DNA of 5,211 nt from Pseudomonadota bacterium (GTDB taxonomy: Bacteria > Desulfobacterota > Anaeroferrophillalia > Anaeroferrophillales > Anaeroferrophillaceae). Each line of letters opens with the position of its first letter. Position 1 is the first letter of the stretch. The notes beneath the pieces were generated by a model, which worked only from the letters and a program-made list of their open reading frames with translations, made no database searches and was not told the DNA's origin. Below, piece after piece: positions 1 through 5,211 of this stretch. The translations under genes and the position numbers were made by a program. The DNA lies in assembly GCA_011042595.1 (NCBI GenBank), contig DQWO01000232.1, forward strand, positions 1-5,211. Direction: 5' to 3'.

Positions 1-286
1 CAAGGACGGAATCCAGCAGGGCCACCGTAACCAGGGGGATATGAAACCGCTCAACAAGTTCACGTTGCAGAGAAGTTATTAACTGGGATAGATTGTCAGC
101 CGCAAAAATTGCTTCTTCCAACTTGTCGTAATGATGTTGACGATCTTCGTTTTCCCGGCTGATCTCGATGATATGGGACAATTTGTCCCGCAGTTCCTGA
201 TTTTCTGAAAAAATTTTATCAAATATGGCTTGTTTTGCATCAATTACCGGATTGATTGGCTGGATATCGGAAGATTTGCTAGTCAT
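1..286 (-). CDS. DUF484/GAF-like protein, N-terminal part only (runs off left edge)
   Basis: The reading frame opens at an ATG at 286 and stays open to base 1, giving the first 95 residues. The start is supported by an AAGGA ribosome binding site seven bases upstream; the ATG four bases further upstream (290) is out of frame and hits a stop after three codons. Residues about 28-60 are charged and likely helical or coiled-coil (NQELRDKLSHIIEISREN, then a DKLEEAIFAADNL stretch). Residues about 70-95 (LITSLQRELVERFHIPLVTV, then ALLDS) look like the opening helix and first strand of a GAF domain. This order matches my memory of DUF484 proteins, where an 'LR.RLS.LI.IA.(D/E)N' helix precedes a GAF-like fold. 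The usual DUF484 N-terminal 'YLR.HPDFF' segment is not obvious here. There is no signal peptide or membrane segment, so it is probably cytoplasmic. The biochemical role of DUF484 is unknown to me; ligand sensing is only inferred from the GAF fold. A generic GAF-domain regulator is the main alternative. Confidence 0.72.
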   Translation of the reverse strand, partial: MTSKSSDIQPINPVIDAKQAIFDKIFSENQELRDKLSHIIEISRENEDRQHHYDKLEEAIFAADNLSQLITSLQRELVERFHIPLVTVALLDSVL

Positions 287-293
287 GCATTAA

Positions 294-298
294 TCCTT
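294..298 (-). promoter_or_regulatory. Ribosome binding site of the DUF484-like gene
   Basis: The minus strand reads AAGGA seven bases before the ATG at 286. It fixes that ATG as the start, since no other in-frame start is available nearby. Confidence 0.7.
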
Positions 299-304
299 AA
301 AGGG

Positions 305-333
305 TGTACAGTGTACGTCTTTAACCTTGTACA
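305..333. repeat. Cluster of TGTAC palindromes, possible operator
   Basis: TGTACA occurs at 305-310 and 328-333, and TGTAC at 312-316. Bases 306-316 form a perfect inverted repeat, GTACA-G-TGTAC. The 328-333 copy touches the candidate -10 box, and the centre of the 306-316 palindrome lies about 20 bp away, close to two helical turns. The placement around the predicted transcription start fits a repressor site, but no regulator can be named and the motif is short enough to arise by chance. Confidence 0.3.
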
Positions 334-1007
334 TTATACCTTGCTTTATCACCTGTTAACGGGCAGTTCTCACAACGAGGGTGCTTTCGCCGGCAGCATT
401 CCTTGCCAGTACGAACCAGCAGGGCGTGAAACTCATTATAGGTTTGTGCCTCAGGTTTCAGGTTTTCATGGATATAGGTTTGTACCTGGTCATAACCTGA
501 TGTTTCTTTAATTAAATGATGGCGGCTGAAAATCCGGATAGTATAGGCATCAACGACAAAAACAGGACGGCTGAAAGCATAGAGCAGAATACTGTCCGCG
601 GTTTCCTTGCCGATGCCATGGATGTCCAACAGCCAATCACGTAAATCTTGGGTTGACAATGTAGCTAACTGACTCAAATTTCCATGTTCATCTTTAAGCC
701 GGCGACAGAAATTTTGCAGTCGTTTGGCTTTCTGGTTGTAATAACCTGATGAGCGGATGAAAGTGGCCAGTTGCTCGGTTTCTATGCGTGACAGACGACC
801 CACATCCATCATTTCTTCCCGTCGTAACACTTCCAGGGCCCGTTCAACGTTTTTCCAGGAAGTATTCTGGGTCAGGATCGCCCCGATGATGGTTTCTTCA
901 ACACTTTCCGCCGGCCACCATGATTGTGGCCCATATGCTGCCAGCAGGGTTTGAAACATCCGGTCTGGGCGTTGATCGACTATGCCAGTGCTTTGAGATA
1001 TCCCCAT
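321..1007 (-). CDS. HhH-GPD DNA glycosylase, MagIII-like endonuclease III family
   Basis: This 228-residue protein belongs to the endonuclease III superfamily, which flips damaged bases out of DNA and cuts the glycosidic bond in base excision repair. Visible parts: W30-W31-P32 and LTQNTSW (45-51), a hallmark of the MagIII-like branch; SGYYNQKAKRL (87-97); the helix-hairpin-helix LLDIHGIGKETAD (126-138); the catalytic aspartate D153 in VVDAY; and C205-x6-C212-x2-C215 at the C-terminus. The lysine of E. coli Nth that forms the Schiff base (K120, in GRKTAN) aligns with E135 (in GKETAD), so the enzyme is probably monofunctional, with no lyase step. From memory, Helicobacter pylori MagIII (3-methyladenine glycosylase) shares WWP, LTQNT, the NQKAKRL stretch and GIGKESAD, and its pocket residues W25, P26 and F45 would match W31, P32 and W51. 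The Nth-type fourth cluster cysteine is absent (K221). The start is uncertain: no clear ribosome site precedes the ATG at 1007, and M17 at 959 is an alternative. The gene begins 40 bp after ppdK. Substrate is inferred, not shown. Confidence 0.88.
   Translation of the reverse strand: MGISQSTGIVDQRPDRMFQTLLAAYGPQSWWPAESVEETIIGAILTQNTSWKNVERALEVLRREEMMDVGRLSRIETEQLATFIRSSGYYNQKAKRLQNFCRRLKDEHGNLSQLATLSTQDLRDWLLDIHGIGKETADSILLYAFSRPVFVVDAYTIRIFSRHHLIKETSGYDQVQTYIHENLKPEAQTYNEFHALLVRTGKECCRRKHPRCENCPLTGDKARYNVQG
333..359 (-). promoter_or_regulatory. Candidate sigma-70-type promoter for the DUF484-like gene
   Basis: On the minus strand a perfect TATAAT (333-338) is preceded by TTAACA (354-359, five of six matches to TTGACA) with a 15-bp spacer, which is shorter than the preferred 16-18. 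The predicted start of transcription is near 326, giving a leader of about 40 bases that contains the AAGGA site and the ATG at 286. The promoter lies inside the last codons of the upstream glycosylase gene, where the -10 box encodes Tyr-Asn, so coding chance could explain it. If real, it would let the last gene be expressed independently of the glyS-ppdK transcript. Confidence 0.4.
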
Positions 1008-1013
1008 TTCTTT

Positions 1014-1041
1014 GCTGAAAGCTGATAGCCGAAAGCTGACC
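1014..1041. repeat. Heptanucleotide tandem repeat between ppdK and the glycosylase gene
   Basis: Four adjacent seven-base units read GCTGAAA, GCTGATA, GCCGAAA and GCTGACC on the plus strand, each differing from the consensus GCTGAAA by no more than two bases. They occupy most of the 40-bp gap between the ppdK stop and the glycosylase start. Heptamer repeats of this style are known as STRR elements in cyanobacteria; any relation here is only by resemblance. The repeats leave no good ribosome binding site before the glycosylase ATG at 1007. Confidence 0.7.
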
Positions 1042-1047
1042 GCTATC
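1024..1047. repeat. Small inverted repeat just after the ppdK stop codon
   Basis: GATAGC (1024-1029) and GCTATC (1042-1047) are exact inverted copies around a 12-base loop, starting at the base after the ppdK stop on the transcript. A 6-bp stem with a large loop and no following run of U does not make an intrinsic terminator. It may be a weak RNA hairpin marking the 3' end of ppdK, or a by-product of the heptamer repeat it overlaps. Confidence 0.35.
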
Positions 1048-3705
1048 TTACTCCTTTAGTGCTGCCTGGGCTGCTGCCAGTCTGGCAATGGGAACCCGAT
1101 AAGGGGAACAGCTGACATAGTTGAGTCCGGCCCGATGGCAGAATTCAACCGATGCCGGTTCTCCTCCATGTTCACCGCAAATGCCAACCTTCAGGTCCGG
1201 GCGCGCCTGACGGCCTTTGCTGACTCCCATTTCCACCAGCGCGCCAACTCCGTCAATATCGATGGTTACAAAGGGATCACGGGCAAAAATTCCCTGGTCG
1301 ATATAATCTTTCAGGAATTTCCCGGCATCATCTCGGCTGAGGCCAAAAGTAGTCTGGGTAAGATCGTTGGTGCCGAAGGAGAAAAATTCAGCCTCCTTGG
1401 CGATTTCATCAGCGGTGATAGCCGCCCGGGGCAGCTCAATCATGGTACCGATCATATACTTTAAAGTAATGCCGTAGCGGGAAATGGTTTCATCACAGAT
1501 AGTAATGATCTTTTCCTTCAGAATTTTTAATTCTTTGACATCGGCAACCAGGGGCACCATGATTTCCGGAATGATGTCCAGTTGTTTTTCTTTTACCAGT
1601 TCACAGGCGGCTTCAATAATCGCTTGGGTTTGCATGGCGTAAATTTCCGGGTAGGAAATCCCCAGCCGGCAACCACGATGTCCCAGCATGGGATTGAATT
1701 CGTGCAGGGCCGCTGTTCTTTCTTTGAGCGTTTCAAAGGGGACTCCCATGGATTGAGCCAGCGCTTTCAGCTCCTGGTCGGTATGGGGTAAGAACTCATG
1801 TAACGGGGGATCCAGCAGCCGGATGGTTACCGGCAGACCATTCATGGCAGTGAAAATGCCCAGAAAATCGCTCTTCTGCATTGGCAGAATTTTCGCCAGG
1901 GCTTTTTCCCGTCCGGAGAGATTATCAGCCAGAATCATTTCCCGTACGGCCATAATCCGATCTTCTTCAAAAAACATGTGTTCTGTCCGGCATAAGCCGA
2001 TGCCCTCGGCGCCGAAGTTGCGGGCAACGGTTGAATCATGGGGTGTGTCAGCGTTTGTTCTTACCTGTAAGCGGCGGAATTCGTCAACCCATTCCATGAA
2101 GGTACCGAATTCGCCGGTCAGGGCAGGTTCGATGGTCGGGATGGTGCCAAGGAATACTTGGCCGGTTGAGCCATCCAAGGTGATAATGTCACCTTTTTTG
2201 ACGATGGTATCTCCAACCTTGAAAAATTCTGCCCCGTAATCCACCCGTATGTCGCCGCAACCGGCTACACAGCATTTTCCCATACCCCGGGCAACGACGG
2301 CCGCATGGGAAGTCATCCCTCCACGGGCAGTTAAAATGCCCCGGGAGGCGTTCATGCCGTGAATATCTTCCGGCGATGTTTCGACTCTGACCAGGATTAC
2401 CGGTTTTCCTTCTTCGTTAATATCCTCAGCTTCATCGGCAGAGAAAACCACTTCGCCGCAGGCGGCGCCAGGGGAAGCCGGCAAACCTTTTGCCAGTGTA
2501 TTCCGGGGGGCATCGGGGTCCAGCATTGGGTGCAGCAGCTGATCCAGCTGCTGAGGGTCAATACGTAAAACGGCTTCTTTTTTGTCAATCAGACCTTCCT
2601 GGACCATATCCACCGCAATTTTAATCGATGCCTTACTGGTTCGTTTGCCATTTCTGGTTTGCAGCAGCCATAGTTTACCTTTTTCAATCGTAAACTCCAG
2701 ATCCTGCATGTCGCGATAATGATGCTCCAGCTTCTGGTATATTTCTACCAGTTGTCGGTATAAGTCCGGCATGACTTCTTCCAGGGATGGAAGCGAATCA
2801 TCAGTTTTGCCAACATTATTGATCGGCTGTGGGGTACGGATGCCGGCGACCACATCCTCTCCCTGGGCATTGACCAGGAATTCGCCGAAAAAATAGTTTT
2901 CCCCGGTTGATGGATCCCGGGTAAAGGCGACGCCGGTAGCGCAGTCATCACCCATGTTGCCAAAAACCATCACTTGAACGTTAACCGCTGTGCCCCAATG
3001 ATCAGGGATATTATTCAATCGTCGATAGGTGATCGCCCGCTGGTTATTCCAGGATTTGAAAACTGCTGAGATTGCCCCCCACAACTGGGCTTTGGGATCT
3101 TCCGGAAAGGGAGAACCGGTTAATTCCTGAATCCGTTCTTTGAGCAGGCCCACAAGTTCTTTGAGATCCAGAGCATCGAGCTCTGTATCCAGTTTTACCC
3201 CTTTTTTCTCTTTAGCTTTTTCCAGCAGGATTTCGAGCTTTTCCCCGTCGATACCCATAACTACATTTCCGTACATCTGGATAAAACGGCGATAACTGTC
3301 ATAGGCAAACCGCTCATTACCAGATTGCTTGATGATGCCCTTGATGGTATCGTCATTAAGACCGAGATTAAGGACGGTATCCATCATTCCGGGCATGGAA
3401 ACCCGGGCTCCGGAACGGACAGAAAAAAGCAGGGGATTCTCAGGATCGCCAAAACGGCGTCCCATGATGTTCTCAGTTTTGTTTAAGGCTTCCTGTACCT
3501 GCTCAGATAGTCCTTCGGGATACTGGTCCTGATGTTGGTAAAAATAAACGCAAGTATTGGCACTGAGGGTGAATCCGGGAGGAACAGGAATGCCGATATT
3601 GGTCATTTCCGCCAGGTTGGCTCCCTTGCCACCCAGGATGTTTTTCATCGAAGCATTTCCCTCAGCTATACCATTGCCAAATGTATAAACATGTTGTTCA
3701 GCCAT
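1048..3705 (-). CDS. ppdK: Pyruvate, phosphate dikinase
   Basis: This 885-residue cytoplasmic enzyme interconverts pyruvate + ATP + phosphate and PEP + AMP + pyrophosphate (EC 2.7.9.1). Domains in order: an ATP-grasp nucleotide-binding domain (about 1-355) with [10 protein letters not shown] (K27), [15 protein letters not shown] (R97) and DLEF...LLQTR (E337, Q349, R351); a linker; the swivelling phosphohistidine domain (about 400-520) with [15 protein letters not shown], whose H467 carries the phosphate; and a C-terminal PEP/pyruvate TIM barrel with [10 protein letters not shown] (R573), [13 protein letters not shown] (R629), [12 protein letters not shown] (E757), SFGTNDLTQ (N780, D781) and [10 protein letters not shown] (C843, the proton donor). 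These match the catalytic residues of the Clostridium symbiosum enzyme (H455, R561, R617, E745, N768, D769, C831) at a constant offset of 12. Length is normal for the family. A TTG at 3708 is in frame, but the strong AAGGAGGA site is better spaced for the ATG at 3705. In anaerobes the enzyme can run in either direction, supporting gluconeogenesis or glycolytic ATP yield. It starts 30 bp after glyS and probably shares its transcript. No PPDK regulatory protein gene is in view. Confidence 0.98.
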   Translation of the reverse strand: MAEQHVYTFGNGIAEGNASMKNILGGKGANLAEMTNIGIPVPPGFTLSANTCVYFYQHQDQYPEGLSEQVQEALNKTENIMGRRFGDPENPLLFSVRSGARVSMPGMMDTVLNLGLNDDTIKGIIKQSGNERFAYDSYRRFIQMYGNVVMGIDGEKLEILLEKAKEKKGVKLDTELDALDLKELVGLLKERIQELTGSPFPEDPKAQLWGAISAVFKSWNNQRAITYRRLNNIPDHWGTAVNVQVMVFGNMGDDCATGVAFTRDPSTGENYFFGEFLVNAQGEDVVAGIRTPQPINNVGKTDDSLPSLEEVMPDLYRQLVEIYQKLEHHYRDMQDLEFTIEKGKLWLLQTRNGKRTSKASIKIAVDMVQEGLIDKKEAVLRIDPQQLDQLLHPMLDPDAPRNTLAKGLPASPGAACGEVVFSADEAEDINEEGKPVILVRVETSPEDIHGMNASRGILTARGGMTSHAAVVARGMGKCCVAGCGDIRVDYGAEFFKVGDTIVKKGDIITLDGSTGQVFLGTIPTIEPALTGEFGTFMEWVDEFRRLQVRTNADTPHDSTVARNFGAEGIGLCRTEHMFFEEDRIMAVREMILADNLSGREKALAKILPMQKSDFLGIFTAMNGLPVTIRLLDPPLHEFLPHTDQELKALAQSMGVPFETLKERTAALHEFNPMLGHRGCRLGISYPEIYAMQTQAIIEAACELVKEKQLDIIPEIMVPLVADVKELKILKEKIITICDETISRYGITLKYMIGTMIELPRAAITADEIAKEAEFFSFGTNDLTQTTFGLSRDDAGKFLKDYIDQGIFARDPFVTIDIDGVGALVEMGVSKGRQARPDLKVGICGEHGGEPASVEFCHRAGLNYVSCSPYRVPIARLAAAQAALKE
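2533..2553. repeat. Perfect 9-bp hairpin inside ppdK
   Basis: CAGCAGCTG (2533-2541) and CAGCTGCTG (2545-2553) are exact inverted copies separated by the three bases ATC. The mRNA could fold into a tight 9-bp stem. It encodes the Gln/Leu-rich QQLDQLL (about residues 385-391 of PPDK), in the linker just before the phosphohistidine domain. Gln and Leu codons CAG and CTG are mutual reverse complements, so coding chance is a sufficient explanation. Confidence 0.6.
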
Positions 3706-3710
3706 CAAAA

Positions 3711-3718
3711 TCCTCCTT
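3711..3718 (-). promoter_or_regulatory. Strong ribosome binding site of ppdK
   Basis: The minus strand reads AAGGAGGA, a near-perfect anti-16S match, five bases before the ATG at 3705 and only two before the in-frame TTG at 3708. The spacing decides for the ATG. The strength of the site suggests high translation of ppdK compared with the glycosylase gene, which has no clear site. Confidence 0.85.
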
Positions 3719-3735
3719 AATGTATCCTGAAAATA

Positions 3736-5211
3736 TTACAACCTGGCAAAATCAGCCACTTGTTTAAACAGGCCGGCGATTGCCTGCAGCAGTCCTATGC
3801 GATTATTTTTTACTGCCTGGTCATCAACCATAACCATCACATTGTCAAAAAAAGTATCGACCGCCGGTTTCAATTCCGCCATGGTTTCCAGGGCCTGCAG
3901 GTAGTTTCGGCCGGCTATGTCTTTTTGGCAGGAAGCTGAAATCAGATTAAGTTTCTCAAAAAGTTCTTTTTCGGCGGCAACTTCCAGCAGGTCAGGAACA
4001 ATTTGTTCTTCAGCTGTTCCTTTGATAATATTCATTACCCGCTTGAATGCCACCAGTAATAATTCAAAATCATTCCGATGGCGGAAAGTATCCAAAGCCT
4101 CAATCTTACGATTGGCTTCCAGCAGCTCGTAAAAACCGGTGGCTAACACCCCATCGACCACTCCGGCAGGAATTCCTCTGGCTGTCAGGTTATTGAAAAA
4201 TCTGCCTTTTATAAACTCTAATACCTCATCAGCAACCACTTGGGGTTGACGATCAATTTTAGCCGCCAGCAGCTCCAGAGACCTTTTTACCAGTTCAGTC
4301 AGGTTAATGGTATATTGCCGGTCAAGAATAATATGAATAATTCCCAGGGCCTGGCGCCGCAGGGCATAAGGGTCAGCGCCACCAGTGGGTATCAGGCCGA
4401 TGCCGAAACAGCCGACAATAGTATCAATCTTATCGGCAATGCTCACCAGGGCGCCGCAATCATCGGTGGGCAGCTTGCCGCCGGCCGCTGTAGGAAGATA
4501 ATGCTCATAGATTCCCCGGCTGATATCCTGGTCTTCGCCGGCTACCTTGGCATATTCTCTGCCCATGATTCCCTGGAGGTCAGAAAATTCACCAACCATG
4601 TTGCTTTCCAGGTCGGCCTTGCAGAGCAGGGCGGTCCGGCTCACTTTATTTTTTTTGGCCGGACAGAGCTTTTCCGCCAGCTCTGTTGCCAGGGTTTGGA
4701 ACCTGGCCATCTTTTCGTAAGATGTACCAAGCTTTGTTTGAAAGACAACATTTTTCAGTCGTTCTACAAATGTCTCCAGGGGAATTTTCAGGTCTTCCCG
4801 GTAGAAGAATTGGGCATCATTAAGCCGGGCCCTGAGCACCCTTTCATTCCCGGCAATTACCAGCCGGGGGTCATGGGCAAGGGTATTGTTGATGGTGATA
4901 AAGTTGGGCATCAATTTTCCCTGGGGGTCACGGAGGCTGAAATATTTCTGATGATGGCGCATAGCCGTGATTAAAACTTCTTCCGGAAGTTCGAGAAATT
5001 GTAGCTCGAAAGCTCCACAGGCCGCCGAGGGAAATTCTACCAGGTTGGTTACGGTTTTAAGCAGTTCCTCATCGTCGATGATTGTTCCTTCAACTTCTCT
5101 TTCAATCACCAGCAGTTGTTCTTTTATTATCGACTGGCGTTCATCCTGATCAACAATAACATTGGCTTTCCGGCACAGGTCCATATATTGCTTAGGCTCT
5201 TCAATGGTAAA
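3736..5211 (-). CDS. glyS: Glycyl-tRNA synthetase beta subunit, C-terminal 491 residues (5' end beyond right edge)
   Basis: This is the tRNA-binding beta subunit of the bacterial alpha2beta2 glycyl-tRNA synthetase (EC 6.1.1.14), which charges tRNA-Gly in the cytoplasm together with the catalytic alpha subunit GlyQ. The frame is open to the window edge: nine codons (FTIEEPKQY) precede the methionine codon at 5184, and they align with FTIDNADQY of E. coli GlyS, so that methionine is internal and roughly the first 190-200 residues lie outside the window. Family blocks, numbered from the first visible residue: LVEFP and HHQKYF (86-91), GNERVLRARL (121-130), CKADLESNMVGEF (197-209), LQGIMG (212-217), the ADKID block (259-263), DPYALRRQALG (280-290), and the C-terminal anticodon-binding helical region ending with VMVMVDD (about 458-464). 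The stop is 30 bp before ppdK and no terminator lies between, so the two are likely co-transcribed. glyQ would be expected just upstream, outside the window. The gene appears intact with no frameshift. Confidence 0.97.
   Translation of the reverse strand, partial: FTIEEPKQYMDLCRKANVIVDQDERQSIIKEQLLVIEREVEGTIIDDEELLKTVTNLVEFPSAACGAFELQFLELPEEVLITAMRHHQKYFSLRDPQGKLMPNFITINNTLAHDPRLVIAGNERVLRARLNDAQFFYREDLKIPLETFVERLKNVVFQTKLGTSYEKMARFQTLATELAEKLCPAKKNKVSRTALLCKADLESNMVGEFSDLQGIMGREYAKVAGEDQDISRGIYEHYLPTAAGGKLPTDDCGALVSIADKIDTIVGCFGIGLIPTGGADPYALRRQALGIIHIILDRQYTINLTELVKRSLELLAAKIDRQPQVVADEVLEFIKGRFFNNLTARGIPAGVVDGVLATGFYELLEANRKIEALDTFRHRNDFELLLVAFKRVMNIIKGTAEEQIVPDLLEVAAEKELFEKLNLISASCQKDIAGRNYLQALETMAELKPAVDTFFDNVMVMVDDQAVKNNRIGLLQAIAGLFKQVADFARL

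Noticed and set aside
230..511. A 93-codon plus-strand frame spanning the glycosylase end and the start of the DUF484-like gene
   Set aside because: It overlaps two supported minus-strand genes and their intergenic gap, and its product resembles no family.
1823..2239. A 138-codon open frame on the plus strand opposite ppdK
   Set aside because: The product is basic and low in order, with no family match I can see, and the opposite strand encodes invariant PPDK motifs.
3387..3415. GC-rich inverted repeats around CCGGG/CCCGG in ppdK
   Set aside because: They fall in the codons for the invariant [15 protein letters not shown] motif, so the protein sequence constrains them and alternative pairings compete.
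3706..3735. Possible terminator or promoter between glyS and ppdK
   Set aside because: The 30-bp gap holds only the ribosome binding site and AT-rich sequence; no stem with a U tract and no convincing paired promoter boxes are seen.
4240..4974. A 244-codon open frame on the plus strand opposite glyS
   Set aside because: It lies wholly inside the well-conserved glyS gene, has no recognisable domain, and its product looks like an antisense shadow. The glyS frame accounts for the codon structure.
5182..5184. Methionine codon at 5184 as the start of glyS
   Set aside because: The frame continues upstream to the window edge with residues that align to E. coli GlyS, so this methionine is internal and the gene is cut by the window.

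Overview
The window is a tightly packed, single-direction stretch of bacterial chromosome. All four recognisable genes lie on the minus strand, so transcription runs from the right edge to the left edge. In transcription order they are: the 3' two-thirds of glyS (glycyl-tRNA synthetase beta subunit, cut by the right edge), a complete ppdK (pyruvate, phosphate dikinase), a complete HhH/endonuclease III-superfamily DNA glycosylase that most resembles MagIII-type enzymes, and the 5' third of a DUF484/GAF-like protein, cut by the left edge. Intergenic gaps are only about 30, 40 and 34 bp, so no stretch over 300 bp lacks a gene. There is no RNA gene, insertion sequence, CRISPR array, phage or plasmid signature.

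Organism: the split two-subunit glycyl-tRNA synthetase, a PPDK of bacterial type next to glyS, and the 'WWP...LTQNT' glycosylase family together suggest an anaerobic Gram-negative, most likely of the Desulfobacterota (former Deltaproteobacteria). This is an inference from gene content and recalled neighbourhoods, with modest confidence. Base composition and codon use look even across the window, with no sign of recent transfer.

How the genes relate: glyS serves translation. ppdK interconverts pyruvate and PEP and is a central carbon enzyme of anaerobes. The glycosylase would remove damaged bases, and the DUF484-like protein is probably a small-ligand or regulatory GAF protein. They share a strand and probably a transcript, but no single pathway links them. 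A good -10 box (TATAAT) inside the 3' end of the glycosylase gene, followed by TGTAC-type palindromes, suggests that the DUF484-like gene also has its own promoter.

No exciting undescribed system is visible. The points worth a second look are the glycosylase's substituted active-site lysine and missing fourth cluster cysteine, a heptanucleotide tandem repeat filling the ppdK-glycosylase gap, the candidate promoter/operator before the last gene, and a perfect 9-bp hairpin at a PPDK domain boundary.
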